Assembly: GCF_002933395.1 (NCBI RefSeq)
Contig: NZ_PKFN01000008.1
Location: 682,001 to 746,000 of the forward strand
DNA from: Yoonia maritima
GTDB lineage: Bacteria > Pseudomonadota > Alphaproteobacteria > Rhodobacterales > Rhodobacteraceae
Direction of reading: 5' to 3'
Length of the DNA stretch: 64,000 nt
In this document: positions 20,237 through 28,613 of the stretch, piece after piece
How the letters are laid out: each line of letters opens with the position of its first letter
Position numbering within the stretch: position 1 is the stretch's first letter
The notes under the pieces: model-generated
Databases searched by the model: none
Seen by the model: the letters and a program-made list of their open reading frames with translations, nothing else
Told to the model about the DNA's origin: nothing
Made by a program: the position numbers and the translations under genes

Positions 20237-20880
20237 GCCTTTAGCATTCGCAACCCTTGCGTCGCGTCTGTACGCACGGCTAAACGCAGCCCCGGCTCAT
20301 CGCCTGCCTTTAGCGCGCTTAAGATAAGCTTGTGATGATACGGTGGCTCTGTGCGGTTCAAACGGCCGTACAGAGCCCGCATCGTTGGCCCCAACTGCAA
20401 CCACACGGTTTCTGTCATCGCGAGCATAGCAGGCGCCTGTGCACGCAAATACAGCGTCCTGTGAAATTCCAAATTCATACGGATATATCCCGCAGCATCA
20501 TGGCGCGAAATCATCTGACTGACACCTTGGTTTATGGCTTCTAACCGGTCAATCAACGCAAAATGCGCACGTGGTAGCGCACGAGACGCAAGTTCCGGTT
20601 CGAGCATCGCACGCAATGTTGCCAGCTCTTCGATACGATCATTCGACAATGCCGGCGTAGAAACACGGCCCGATGTCGACAGCGACAGCGCGCCTTCGGC
20701 GACCAAGCGACGGACCGCTTCACGGGCGGGTGTCATCGACACCTCATAGTCGTTTCCAATCCCACGCAAGGTTAATGATGCGCCGGGGTCGATCTCTCCG
20801 TGCATAATACGGGTGCGCAGCGCGCGATAGACGCGTTCATGGGCTGCAGTAGAAGGGTCGACAGGACGAGGCTGAATCAT
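20233..20880 (-). CDS. GntR-family regulator with FCD domain (possible AkgR-type TCA regulator)
   Basis: The 215-residue protein has an N-terminal winged helix (VYRALRTRIMHGEIDPGASL, then SMTPAREAVRRLVAEGAL) and a C-terminal FCD helical domain with the ligand histidines in EFHRTLY and YHHKLI. FadR-type regulators of this size bind small organic acids. In Rhodobacter sphaeroides a GntR protein, AkgR, directly activates TCA genes. The link here is the operator: TGTGATCACA lies 10 bases upstream of this start, and paired copies precede sdhC and sucC. The family is seen; the AkgR identity and autoregulation are inferred. Confidence 0.8.
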   Translation of the reverse strand: MIQPRPVDPSTAAHERVYRALRTRIMHGEIDPGASLTLRGIGNDYEVSMTPAREAVRRLVAEGALSLSTSGRVSTPALSNDRIEELATLRAMLEPELASRALPRAHFALIDRLEAINQGVSQMISRHDAAGYIRMNLEFHRTLYLRAQAPAMLAMTETVWLQLGPTMRALYGRLNRTEPPYHHKLILSALKAGDEPGLRLAVRTDATQGLRMLKA

Positions 20881-20889
20881 GCGTTTCTA

Positions 20890-20899
20890 TGTGATCACA
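20890..20899 (-). promoter_or_regulatory. TGTGATCACA operator ahead of the GntR/FCD gene
   Basis: A single perfect TGTGATCACA palindrome lies 10 bases before the ATG of the GntR/FCD regulator. At that distance a bound protein would block transcription or ribosome access, which suggests autorepression. No second copy lies 21 bases away, unlike the sdhC and sucC sites. Confidence 0.65.
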
Positions 20900-20912
20900 A
20901 AAAGCCGAGCGG

Positions 20913-21605
20913 TCAATCGTCGAAAGACACACGATGCAATTGATCACCGTTTTTGCGCAACCAATCCCGATGCGCTTTATAGTCAGGACACAAATGCGAA
21001 ACCACGGCCCAAAATTCGGGCGCATGGTTCATCTCTTGCAGATGAGCGACTTCGTGCGCGGCGACATAATCAAGCACCTCTGGCGGGGCCATAATCAGCC
21101 GCCACGAATACATCAACGCTCCTGCACTACTGCATGACCCCCAGCGCGATCGTGTGTCGCGAATCGTCAGCTTGCTATAGCTACGGCCCAATTCAGCAGA
21201 ATAGCGATCAGACGCCGCGACCAAGGCATCCCGCGCCATATTTTTTAACCGCTTCGGAATCACCATCCCAATCGATTTCGCGCCAACAGGAACCTCTACA
21301 GCGGTCTCTGTAATATGTAGCCGGCGCACATCGGCATGCAAAATAGGCAACATCTGCCCACGAACCATCAGCGCACCGCCCAAAGTCACCTTTGAAACAG
21401 GGCTAAGTTCTGCCAAATGCCCCCGCAGCCATGGCTCTTGCACACGTAAAAACGCTATTCCCTCTTGATCTGGGGTGCGATGCGGCATTGTAAGCGTCAC
21501 ACGGCCGTCCAAACGGGACACCCGTAGCGACAATCGCTTTGCCCGCGCAGAACGGCGTAAACTCACCGCAATCGGGGGGTTGCCTTCAAGCGTATGACGG
21601 CCCAT
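20913..21605 (-). CDS. YgjP-type metal-dependent hydrolase (DUF45/M48-like)
   Basis: The 230-residue protein has an N-terminal beta-rich half and a C-terminal zincin-like part with HEVAH, followed 9 residues later by FW and then LCPDYKAHRDWLRKNG, the YgjP/SprT-related pattern. RSRWGSCSS before the motif is also family-typical. The physiological substrate of YgjP proteins is not established. The start at 21605 (ATG) is preferred to the TTG at 21611. It is transcribed on the minus strand toward the GntR regulator gene. Confidence 0.82.
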   Translation of the reverse strand: MGRHTLEGNPPIAVSLRRSARAKRLSLRVSRLDGRVTLTMPHRTPDQEGIAFLRVQEPWLRGHLAELSPVSKVTLGGALMVRGQMLPILHADVRRLHITETAVEVPVGAKSIGMVIPKRLKNMARDALVAASDRYSAELGRSYSKLTIRDTRSRWGSCSSAGALMYSWRLIMAPPEVLDYVAAHEVAHLQEMNHAPEFWAVVSHLCPDYKAHRDWLRKNGDQLHRVSFDD

Positions 21606-21716
21606 ATCCAACTACTCATATTTTTCATGTGTCAAAGGCTTTGACACGCCTGCCTGCTTATGGCAGTTGGCACCGATCACCCGCAAGGGTACGACAAGAA
21701 TTTGAAGGGATAGCCT

Positions 21717-22043
21717 ATGCCTAAGGAAGAATGGGGCACAAAGCGTGTTTGCCCTGAAACCGGCAAACGCTTTTACGACCTGAACGCGACACCAATCATT
21801 AGCCCATATACAGGCAATGAAGTGACTGTCGACACGTCCAAGACCCGGACAATGGTCGCAGACGCAGAAGACGCCCAGTCTAAAAAGGCTGCAGATACGT
21901 CAGATGACGATGATCTGGTGCTCGATGATGACGATGATACAGATGACGTTGATCTGGGTGATGACGTGCTGGAAGACGACGATGACGACGATACTGTCTC
22001 ACTCGACGAGCTCGCGGACGTTGCCACAAACGACGACGACTAA
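21717..22043 (+). CDS. TIGR02300 / FYDLN-acid family protein
   Basis: The 108-residue protein opens with KEEWGTKRVCPETGKRFYDLN, the defining segment of the TIGR02300 family, a small Zn-ribbon-like opening. From about residue 60 the tail is almost entirely Asp and Glu with a few Val and Leu. The family is widespread in alphaproteobacteria and of unknown function. An AAGGGATAG ribosome site precedes the ATG. A hairpin follows its stop. Confidence 0.9.
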   Translation: MPKEEWGTKRVCPETGKRFYDLNATPIISPYTGNEVTVDTSKTRTMVADAEDAQSKKAADTSDDDDLVLDDDDDTDDVDLGDDVLEDDDDDDTVSLDELADVATNDDD

Positions 22044-22048
22044 TTTTA

Positions 22049-22088
22049 CGATCCCGGGCGCGATTTACTCTTGATCTCGCCCGGATCG
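22049..22088 (+). terminator. Hairpin after the TIGR02300 gene
   Basis: CGATCCCGGGCG and CGCCCGGATCG pair with one bulge around an AT-rich loop. It lies 5 bases after the stop codon, with no strong T-run. Confidence 0.6.
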
Positions 22089-22144
22089 CTGCATAGACAG
22101 CACCTCGCAACGCAAGTTGCACCCGATGACATTGTCATCATGAT

Positions 22145-22220
22145 GGGGCCTTAGCTCAGCTGGGAGAGCGCCTGCATGGCATGCAGGAGGTCAGCGGTTC
22201 GATCCCGCTAGGCTCCACCA
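22145..22220 (+). tRNA. tRNA-Ala (anticodon GGC)
   Basis: A 76-base cloverleaf with encoded CCA. The acceptor arms GGGGCCT and AGGCTCC pair with one G-U. The D arm is TAGCTCAGCTGGGAGAGC, the anticodon stem CCTGC/GCAGG holds loop ATGGCAT (anticodon GGC, decoding GCC), and the T arm carries GGTTCGATCCC. No duplicated 3' end that would mark an integration site is visible downstream. Confidence 0.96.
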
Positions 22221-22440
22221 AATTAACTATGCTAAACACCCCATAATAGTTCCTGTATGGCAGCATAAACCTTCCTTTTTCCAATTTTTCCGCACTGCGG
22301 ACGTTAGTACAAACCGCAGCGAAAGAGAAAAAGAGCCCAACTTTGACCAATGCTGCACGACGCACGAATGTCGGCTTCGCGTATTAAGCAATTTCAGTCC
22401 GTAGTTGACCGTTGTCTGGCACCCATGTCATCTGTTTGGT

Positions 22441-23346
22441 ATGCATACTTTCCTCCGAGTTCTTTTCATTTTTCTCGCCAGCGTCGCCCAAGCAGATGAA
22501 GATGCCATCGCAAAGTATGGCAATTATCTGCCAGAACAGCTTCTCGCATTGTCAGAGGACGAGCGACATAGTTCAGTCCCGCTGATATTCAGCGGAGCTG
22601 CCAACCTCGCGACGTCGCCGGCGGGCGAGTTGGTTATGAGAGCCTACTTAAACTCGTTGATGTATAACGGGTTTGCCGATTACGAAGGCGCAAAGCGTGC
22701 CTTCCAATCGGATTTGGGTGGCGAACCTACGGGTGCGTTAACCGTGTGGCAAATCCATTCGCTTGGATACCGCGCCTCGCGTGTGAACATGACCAGCGTC
22801 AGTTTCTTTCCATTCGACTTCGGAGGAACGATGACGGAGGACTGGGCATTCGTGAAAGGTACGGTTGAGATCATCGACGAAAGGATCGCCTACCCGGTCA
22901 ATCACGTAGATATTGAATGCAGTCGCAATGAAGGTACGTGTGAGTATCGCCAGATGGCGCTTATGCTGCCCGACCAAAATTCTTGGGTCCAATCTTACCA
23001 CGTCGGAGAGATTGCGGATGACACCTACCGGATCACACGATGGGAAGGGCAACTCATCGACGCCGTTCCTTTGAACGACAGTGCGTGCAGGACCAACCAG
23101 CTTAGCCTGAACTTCGAGACGCAAGAGTTCTTCGAGATTGCGCGGAACAATACGGCCGCAGAGTGCGAAACGATGCTGGGCGTGACATTCCAGCGTTTGG
23201 AGGAGCCACGTGTGTCTCGCATTGTGGACGGTCGCGAAATCATCAATGGGGAGTTCGAGGCGATCAGCGAAGAAGCGTTCACATACTTCTCAAGCTCATT
23301 CCGCAATCAAATTGATGATTTCGTATCCAGAGCTGATGGAAACTAG
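22441..23346 (+). CDS. Secreted protein of unknown function downstream of tRNA-Ala
   Basis: The 301-residue protein has a signal peptide (hydrophobic residues about 4-16, cleavage after VAQA). Residues about 65-105 (a YNGFADYEGAKRAFQSDLGG segment, then GEPTGALTVWQIHSL) resemble a peptidoglycan-binding-like repeat, in which a helix and GxPTG loop recur. The C-terminal half has four cysteines (ECSRNEGTC, DSACR, AAECE) and no family I recognise. The ATG at 22441 gives the signal peptide. The gene is alone between the tRNA and a long non-coding stretch. Confidence 0.6.
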   Translation: MHTFLRVLFIFLASVAQADEDAIAKYGNYLPEQLLALSEDERHSSVPLIFSGAANLATSPAGELVMRAYLNSLMYNGFADYEGAKRAFQSDLGGEPTGALTVWQIHSLGYRASRVNMTSVSFFPFDFGGTMTEDWAFVKGTVEIIDERIAYPVNHVDIECSRNEGTCEYRQMALMLPDQNSWVQSYHVGEIADDTYRITRWEGQLIDAVPLNDSACRTNQLSLNFETQEFFEIARNNTAAECETMLGVTFQRLEEPRVSRIVDGREIINGEFEAISEEAFTYFSSSFRNQIDDFVSRADGN

Positions 23347-23902
23347 GATCAGACGATCAAAAAGAAGACGTTTTCAAGCCATTTCAGAACGGAGCAAAGT
23401 CCCGCATTGCCGTCAGTCGACTAACGGGTTTCGAGTGTCAGTTTTTCTTCGGGTATCGAAGGAAAAACTATGCTGCCAAAAAGGAAGATTTGCTGCGCAA
23501 TTCGAAAACCGCACCATTGATTTCATTGCATTTTAAGAACTCAAAAAGGAACTGTTATGGGTTCCTGATCAAATAGCTTAAAACTGTCAGATAGCTTTCC
23601 CTTTACTGGTATAATCAGGGTTAAGAACGCCAATTCAGGACTGCTAAATGCAAGACTAATTGGGCAGCCAAAGCAGCGCGGCGGAACTGACCTTTTTGAT
23701 CATGACACATAGCGCATTTTGGCAAGCGCCCGCTTTGGCGGTGGCCACCCACCGCTTGTCTTTATCATTCTACCTGAACGCAACCTGCGTGTTCTTTAGT
23801 ACTCAAAAACAACCCAAGGATTAACTGCAAAGTAGCACCGTTGCATGTCTGACGTAGCGCCGACACGTCGATTTTACTTGATTTATTAGTCATAAGGTCC
23901 CA
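23347..23902. other. Spacer of about 560 bases with no supported gene
   Basis: I see no start/ribosome-site pair or family match here. The sequence is A+T-rich and holds short inverted stretches (for example around 23425-23470, CAGTTTTTC and GAAAAACT). A small RNA or a decayed gene is possible, but nothing decides it. Confidence 0.4.
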
Positions 23903-23928
23903 CATGGGGTTGGCAGACGTTATCCAAC

Positions 23929-24031
23929 TCGACCACTGTTTTCCTATCCGGCTACAGTCTTTCGATCTTGCACTGACTAAGCCAAACTGTCGCAATTATG
24001 CGGATAGTATTGATAAATAAAGGAAAACACG
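23929..24031 (+). promoter_or_regulatory. Conserved leader of the first cold-shock gene
   Basis: The last 103 bases before the ATG share ordered blocks with the leader of the second gene at 24377-24477: TCGACCACTGT at -103 (against -101), a CGATC block, GACTAAGCCAA against GACCGAGCCAA, and GCGGAT near -32. Long structured leaders of csp genes act as cold-responsive RNA elements in other bacteria, so a thermosensor is likely but not shown. Confidence 0.55.
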
Positions 24032-24238
24032 ATGGCTACTGGCACCGTGAAATGGTTCAACACAACTAAAGGCTTCGGCTTTATCGCACCCGATGGCGGA
24101 TCTAAGGACGTATTCGTTCACATCTCTGCTGTTGAGCGTTCTGGCCTAACTGGCCTGCGCGACGATCAGAAAGTTACTTTCGACATCGAAGCTGGTCGCG
24201 ACGGCCGCGAATCTGCGGTTAACCTCGCACTCGCATAA
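24032..24238 (+). CDS. Cold-shock protein (CspA family), first of tandem pair
   Basis: A 68-residue single CSD beta-barrel. RNP1 is KGFGFIAPD and RNP2 is VFVHIS. The protein binds single-stranded nucleic acid and eases translation at low temperature. The ribosome site AAAGGAAAA precedes the ATG. It differs from the second copy (24478-24687) at only a few residues, mainly in the first residues and the last ten, which points to a local duplication that included the leader. Confidence 0.95.
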   Translation: MATGTVKWFNTTKGFGFIAPDGGSKDVFVHISAVERSGLTGLRDDQKVTFDIEAGRDGRESAVNLALA

Positions 24239-24252
24239 GCGTCTAATGAATT

Positions 24253-24282
24253 TTGTGGCGTGCGTTTTCACGCGCGCCACAA
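24253..24282 (+). terminator. Hairpin after the first cold-shock gene
   Basis: TTGTGGCGTGCG and CGCGCGCCACAA pair with one G-U around a TTTTCA-type loop. It starts 14 bases after the stop and probably separates the two cold-shock transcripts. Confidence 0.7.
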
Positions 24283-24376
24283 TCCAAAGGCAATTTAACG
24301 CCTTTTTGCATACAATACCTTAAAATTGTTGATTTTGTTGCACACTCTGCCATGGTTGAGTCGCGACGTTAAATTA

Positions 24377-24477
24377 TCGACCACTGTCTCCCTTTCGGCC
24401 CAGTCAATCGATCTAAGTTTGACCGAGCCAACCCGCTGCAGTTCCGCGAGCGGATGATTTTGAAGGAAGACACTCAC
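24377..24477 (+). promoter_or_regulatory. Conserved leader of the second cold-shock gene
   Basis: This is the counterpart of the leader at 23929-24031: TCGACCACTGT at -101, CGATC, GACCGAGCCAA and GCGGAT, at nearly the same distances. Conservation of non-coding sequence between two paralogues suggests a functional RNA element and a common origin. Confidence 0.55.
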
Positions 24478-24687
24478 ATGGCTTCAGGCACCGTGAAATG
24501 GTTCAACACAACTAAAGGCTTCGGCTTTATTGCCCCAGATGGTGGAACTAAGGACGTTTTTGTCCATATTTCTGCTGTGGAACGCTCAGGTCTGACTGGC
24601 TTGCGCGATGATCAAAAAGTTAACTTTGACATCGAAGCTGGTCGCGATGGTCGCGAAAGCGCCGTCAACCTGACACTCGCCGATTAA
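24478..24687 (+). CDS. Cold-shock protein (CspA family), second of tandem pair
   Basis: A 69-residue cold-shock domain protein with the same RNP1 (KGFGFIAPD) and RNP2 (VFVHIS) motifs as its neighbour. The ATG at 24478 follows GAAGGAAG and gives the family length; an upstream start at 24454 adds 8 unconserved residues. A strong terminator follows. Confidence 0.95.
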   Translation: MASGTVKWFNTTKGFGFIAPDGGTKDVFVHISAVERSGLTGLRDDQKVNFDIEAGRDGRESAVNLTLAD

Positions 24688-24708
24688 TCGGTACACATAG
24701 AATAGTTT

Positions 24709-24740
24709 AGGGCGCCTCATTTAGGCGCCCTTTCTCGTTT
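24709..24740 (+). terminator. Intrinsic terminator between csp and phnM
   Basis: AGGGCGCC and GGCGCCCT form a perfect 8-base stem with a 7-base loop and a following TTCTCGTTT. It lies between the cold-shock gene and the convergent phnM end, and may serve both. Confidence 0.85.
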
Positions 24741-24745
24741 AAACT

Positions 24746-25891
24746 TTATGCGACCTGGTTGCCAGACGCCCACACAGACCGAACCAGCGGAAGATCGTTA
24801 ACCAGACCAAAGCGCAATACATCCGCACGTTGCCCAATATTGAGCACGCCCCTATCCGTCAGATGCACATGCTTAGCAGGCTGCGACGTGACCGTCCCGA
24901 TACCGCGTGCCCAGTTCCCCCAGACCTTTGAAAGCTGCACAGCACCCAATAGCAATGCCGCCGGAACATAGTCGGACGACAAAATATCAAGCCGATTCAA
25001 CGTAGCCAATTCATGTGCCGCAACATTGCCCGAATGTGACCCACCACGCACAAGATTTGGTGCACCCATTATCGTTGCAATCCCTGACGCGTGGCATGCA
25101 TCCGCAGCTTCAACGGTTGTTGGAAATTCGGCCAATGTAATCCCGTGCGCGCGGCTTGCAGCAACTTGTTTTGCCGTTGTATCGTCATGGCTCGCCATGG
25201 TCGCGCCATAGCGATGCGCAGCCGCGACAGCCGCCGTCTCGTGCATCGTCCCAAGGCGGGACTGCAGGCTATATAGAAAATCGACATAGGCCGGAAATGC
25301 GGCACGATCCATTCCATGCTTCCCGCAAACATAGTCTTCATACTTTTGCAAATCGCTGAACTGACGCTGACCCGGGGTGTGGTCCATCAACGATACGATC
25401 CCAATTCGGTCAGATTCATCAAACTCAGCCAATTCATCCACAAGCGTTTCCGAACAAATCTCTGCGCGCAGATGAATATGGTGGCTGATTTTAAGCGCGC
25501 GCGCATTGCGCATTTGCAAAATCTCGTCCGCGACCTGACGCGCATATTTTCCATACCGTTTGCCATGGTCAGACGTGATAGACCCGACCCGGATCGCATC
25601 AAACACCGTTGTAATTCCCGTGCCAGCAAGCTCTCGGTCATGTGCAACGATTGCTGCACGGTGAGGCCAGTCGACTTTGGGGCGCGGGCTGATATGCCGT
25701 TCAAGATTGTCAGTGTGCAGTTCGATCATACCGGGGCAGACAAAATCGCCGTCACAATCAATCGCCCCGGTCGGTATGGTTGTGCCGTGGGCAATGTCAG
25801 TGATGATGCCCCCCTGCATTTTCAAACTGCCGGTAATCACCTCATCAGCAAGGATAAGCTGGGCATTGGCGAGTGTAATTTCTTGTGTCAT
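24746..25891 (-). CDS. phnM: Alpha-D-ribose 1-methylphosphonate 5-triphosphate diphosphatase
   Basis: The 381-residue amidohydrolase-fold enzyme removes diphosphate from the triphosphate formed by PhnGHI(L), giving the PhnJ substrate. The canonical PhnM marks are visible: GMIELHTDNLERHISPRPKVDWP, HDRELAGTGITTVFDA, LMDHTPGQRQF, ATMASHDDTT and GAPNLVRGGSHSGN. The start at 25891 (MTQEITLANAQL) is preferred to 25927. It is cut off from phnN by the inverted DUF1045 gene and begins 34 bases from that gene's start, so it needs its own promoter. A second, more divergent PhnM lies at 32475-33665. Confidence 0.93.
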   Translation of the reverse strand: MTQEITLANAQLILADEVITGSLKMQGGIITDIAHGTTIPTGAIDCDGDFVCPGMIELHTDNLERHISPRPKVDWPHRAAIVAHDRELAGTGITTVFDAIRVGSITSDHGKRYGKYARQVADEILQMRNARALKISHHIHLRAEICSETLVDELAEFDESDRIGIVSLMDHTPGQRQFSDLQKYEDYVCGKHGMDRAAFPAYVDFLYSLQSRLGTMHETAAVAAAHRYGATMASHDDTTAKQVAASRAHGITLAEFPTTVEAADACHASGIATIMGAPNLVRGGSHSGNVAAHELATLNRLDILSSDYVPAALLLGAVQLSKVWGNWARGIGTVTSQPAKHVHLTDRGVLNIGQRADVLRFGLVNDLPLVRSVWASGNQVA

Positions 25892-25925
25892 GGATTTGTC
25901 ACGCAATCTTGGCAAAGAGTGTTTC

Positions 25926-26603
25926 ATGTTCGAACGATACGCAATTTTCTATACCCCTCCATCCGGCGCATTCGCCGATTTCTGCGCATCTTGGCTGGGT
26001 TGGGATAATCGGGATGGGCGTAAATGCGTTCACCCCCAAATCGCCGATCTTGACGTCGATAAGTTGACGCAGACACCTCGAAAATACGGTATTCACGCCA
26101 CCCTGAAGGCACCTTTCAGATTGATCGAGGGGGCGTCGCAAAACCAGTTGAAGACTGCAACCAGCCAAATGGCTGAAACCATCCCCCCATTCCGTCTGGA
26201 TGGGCTGTCTCTCAAACATCATCGCGGGTTTCTGGCGCTTCGGCCGCGCGGCAACATCACTACATTGAATAGTGTTGCCCAGCATATCGTCGAAACGCTT
26301 GACGACTTTCGCGCACCTGCTAGCGCTTCCGAATTGGCCCGCCGCAGGCAAGCCAACTTGTCTGAAAGGCAAGAGAAAAACCTGATGACATGGGGCTACC
26401 CCTACGTTGGCGAGGACTTTCATTTTCATCTGACCCTGTCTGGACGCATTGACCCCGGTCTTGGTGCTGACGTGACCGATGCGTTGGCGCCGCATCTTTT
26501 GCCGCTGGTGCCTCGTCCGTTTCCAATCGAGCAGATCGCCCTGATGGGAGAGGATAGCGAAGGGATGTTCCATGAAATCCAACGTTATGATCTCGCCGGA
26601 TAA
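25926..26603 (+). CDS. DUF1045 phosphonate-operon protein (2H phosphoesterase-like)
   Basis: The 225-residue protein is of the DUF1045/TIGR03223 family, which keeps company with phn genes. Two HxT motifs are visible, His57-Ala-Thr59 (HATLKAPF) and His168-Leu-Thr170 (HFHLTLSG), the pattern of 2H phosphoesterases that act on cyclic phosphates. No phnP is in view, so it may open the ribose 1,2-cyclic phosphate made by PhnJ; that is inference. The gene is inverted within the phn cluster: divergent from phnM, and overlapping the 3' end of phnN by 19 bases. Confidence 0.85.
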   Translation: MFERYAIFYTPPSGAFADFCASWLGWDNRDGRKCVHPQIADLDVDKLTQTPRKYGIHATLKAPFRLIEGASQNQLKTATSQMAETIPPFRLDGLSLKHHRGFLALRPRGNITTLNSVAQHIVETLDDFRAPASASELARRRQANLSERQEKNLMTWGYPYVGEDFHFHLTLSGRIDPGLGADVTDALAPHLLPLVPRPFPIEQIALMGEDSEGMFHEIQRYDLAG

Positions 26604-27127
26604 AGCAGGCGAAGTACAGCCTGCACAGTTTCATCCAAGGCCCCACTATTATCGATAACATGCGCTATCACGCCATCCGGCAAAGCATAGCTCGCCCGAT
26701 CAAGACGCTTTTCAACTTGTTCCTTGGTTTCGCGACCACGTGCAGTTAGCCGATGCGCAAGCACCTCGCGCGTGGCGCTTAGCGATATAATCTCACATCG
26801 CTCAAACCTACTCTGCGCGGCGACAAGCTGCGCACGCGACAGGTTCGCAACGACATCGCATCCCTTAGCAAGAGTTTGATCGACACTCACAGGGATGGCG
26901 TATTGCAGACCATGGGCTGGCCAAGACAACGCAAACTCACCCGCTGACCGCATCTGCGCAAAGCAGTCTTCAGTGACACCCTCGAAATCTTCACCAACAG
27001 CGTCACTGGGCCTTGTGATAATCCGCCGAGCAAGCACAAGCCGCGGCTCTGACTGCGCCATCGCCGACATAACGCTATCTTTGCCCACACCAGATGGACC
27101 AACAACAGCAATAAACCGACCCGTCAT
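26585..27127 (-). CDS. phnN: Ribose 1,5-bisphosphate phosphokinase
   Basis: The 180-residue guanylate-kinase-like P-loop protein has GPSGVGKDS (Walker A) at residues 10-18 and ARRIITRP next to it, as in PhnN. It phosphorylates ribose 1,5-bisphosphate to PRPP, the last step linking C-P lyase to nucleotide synthesis. It overlaps phnL by 4 bases (ATGA). Its 3' end overlaps that of the convergent DUF1045 gene. Confidence 0.91.
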   Translation of the reverse strand: MTGRFIAVVGPSGVGKDSVMSAMAQSEPRLVLARRIITRPSDAVGEDFEGVTEDCFAQMRSAGEFALSWPAHGLQYAIPVSVDQTLAKGCDVVANLSRAQLVAAQSRFERCEIISLSATREVLAHRLTARGRETKEQVEKRLDRASYALPDGVIAHVIDNSGALDETVQAVLRLLYPARS

Positions 27128-27810
27128 ATGGCTGCCCGCGGCGTGAAACCTGTCACATCGATTTCGCGGTCACAGACACGGTCCCGCGCGGCTTCATCAT
27201 GGAAAATACCAACAATCGACGCGCCGCGCGCCTTAGCCTCTTCGATCATCGACATGACAACCTCACGGTTCACTCCGTCTAGGCTCGCGGTCGGCTCATC
27301 CAACAAAAGCGCGGGATAGTTATGGGCAAACCCACGAGCAATATTCACGCGCTGCTGTTCTCCCCCTGAAAACGTCGTTGGGCTCAGGCTCCATAGCCGC
27401 TCGGGAATATTCAGGTTATCCAACAATACTTCCGCCCGCGCAATTGCAGCCGAACGGTCAGTCCCTGTTGCCAACAATGGTTCCGCGACCACCTCGACCG
27501 TTGGCACACGCGGCACAACACGCAAGAACTGACTCACATAGCCCAGCGTATAGCGGCGCAACGCAAGTATGTCGCGCGGCGCCGCAACAGCGACATCCAA
27601 GTCACCGACCATAATCCGCCCGCCCGCAGTCAAATAATTCCCATAAATCATCCGCATTAAGGTTGATTTTCCAGACCCTGATTGCCCGACAAGCGCAACG
27701 CATTCACCAGCCTTCACCTGCAATGACGCACCCACCATAACGGGGATCGTCGCGGCAGCTTGGTTATGAAGCGTAAATGATTTTGATACGTTATCGACAG
27801 TAATCATCAT
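27124..27810 (-). CDS. phnL: C-P lyase ABC-type protein PhnL
   Basis: The 228-residue ABC-type ATPase has Walker [10 protein letters not shown], the signature [14 protein letters not shown], and Walker [10 protein letters not shown]. PhnL belongs to the C-P lyase machinery and is not a transporter subunit: it helps attach the phosphonate to ribose with PhnG, H and I, and binds the PhnGHIJK core. Two adjacent ATGs (27810 and 27807) are both possible starts. A 32-base spacer separates it from phnK and holds a 20-base motif shared with 57449-57468. Confidence 0.93.
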   Translation of the reverse strand: MMITVDNVSKSFTLHNQAAATIPVMVGASLQVKAGECVALVGQSGSGKSTLMRMIYGNYLTAGGRIMVGDLDVAVAAPRDILALRRYTLGYVSQFLRVVPRVPTVEVVAEPLLATGTDRSAAIARAEVLLDNLNIPERLWSLSPTTFSGGEQQRVNIARGFAHNYPALLLDEPTASLDGVNREVVMSMIEEAKARGASIVGIFHDEAARDRVCDREIDVTGFTPRAAI

Positions 27811-27842
27811 CCTATCCTCGCTTTGTTCAAAATACTCAAAAT

Positions 27843-28613
27843 TCAGACCTGCAACACAGAGGACACCAGTAGCTGGGTATAACCATGCTGCGGATCATCC
27901 AGCACCTGATCCGTAAGACCAGTTTCAACAACATGCCCGTCCTTCATGACCATCAGTCGATCCGCCAAAAGCCGCACAACAGCCAAGTCATGTGTGACAA
28001 TAATCGCGCTTAGGTTCATCTCACGGACAAGCCCCCGCAGCAGGTCCAGTAGCCTCGCTTGTACGCTCACATCTAACCCCCCCGTTGGCTCATCCATGAA
28101 CACAAGCCGCGGACCAGTCACCAAGTTTCGCGCGATCTGCAAGCGCTGTTGCATCCCCCCCGAAAAGGCACTGGGGCGGTCGTCTACGCGGTCGGCGTTA
28201 ATCTCAACCCGGCTAAGCCAATCTATCGCCTGTTCACGAATTTCGCCGTAGTGACGTGCGCCGACAGCCATGAGCCGCTCTCCTACGTTACCGCCCGCGC
28301 TGACATTCATACGCAAACCATCCCGTGCATGTTGATGTACAAACGCCCAGTCAGTGCGCGACAACATCCGGCGTTCAGGTTCCGACATCGTAATCGTGTC
28401 ACGCATACCTGCGATGCGCGTATCAAAGTTAACGGCACCAGTATCAGGCCCAAGATGACCCGCGAGACAGCTCAGAAGCGTTGACTTGCCCGACCCGCTT
28501 TCTCCGACAATCCCCATGACTTCGCCGGGGTACAGGTCAAACGAAACATCTTTGCAGCCAATGCGGTCGCCATAGGATTTTGACACGCCAGTTACATTTA
28601 ACAACGGGTTCAT
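27843..28613 (-). CDS. phnK: C-P lyase ABC-type protein PhnK
   Basis: The 256-residue ABC-type ATPase has Walker [10 protein letters not shown], the signature [14 protein letters not shown], Walker [13 protein letters not shown] and an H-loop in VTHD. PhnK docks on PhnJ in the C-P lyase core complex. The start at 28613 makes an ATGA overlap with phnJ; a frame reaching 28679 would lie inside phnJ and lacks support. Confidence 0.93.
   Translation of the reverse strand: MNPLLNVTGVSKSYGDRIGCKDVSFDLYPGEVMGIVGESGSGKSTLLSCLAGHLGPDTGAVNFDTRIAGMRDTITMSEPERRMLSRTDWAFVHQHARDGLRMNVSAGGNVGERLMAVGARHYGEIREQAIDWLSRVEINADRVDDRPSAFSGGMQQRLQIARNLVTGPRLVFMDEPTGGLDVSVQARLLDLLRGLVREMNLSAIIVTHDLAVVRLLADRLMVMKDGHVVETGLTDQVLDDPQHGYTQLLVSSVLQV

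Noticed and set aside
22145-24031. A genomic island inserted at tRNA-Ala
   Set aside because: No integrase and no direct repeat of the tRNA 3' end are visible, so there is no evidence of site-specific integration.
25316-26008. A 230-codon open frame on the plus strand opposite phnM
   Set aside because: Antisense of phnM and partly overlaps DUF1045 out of frame, with no recognisable product.
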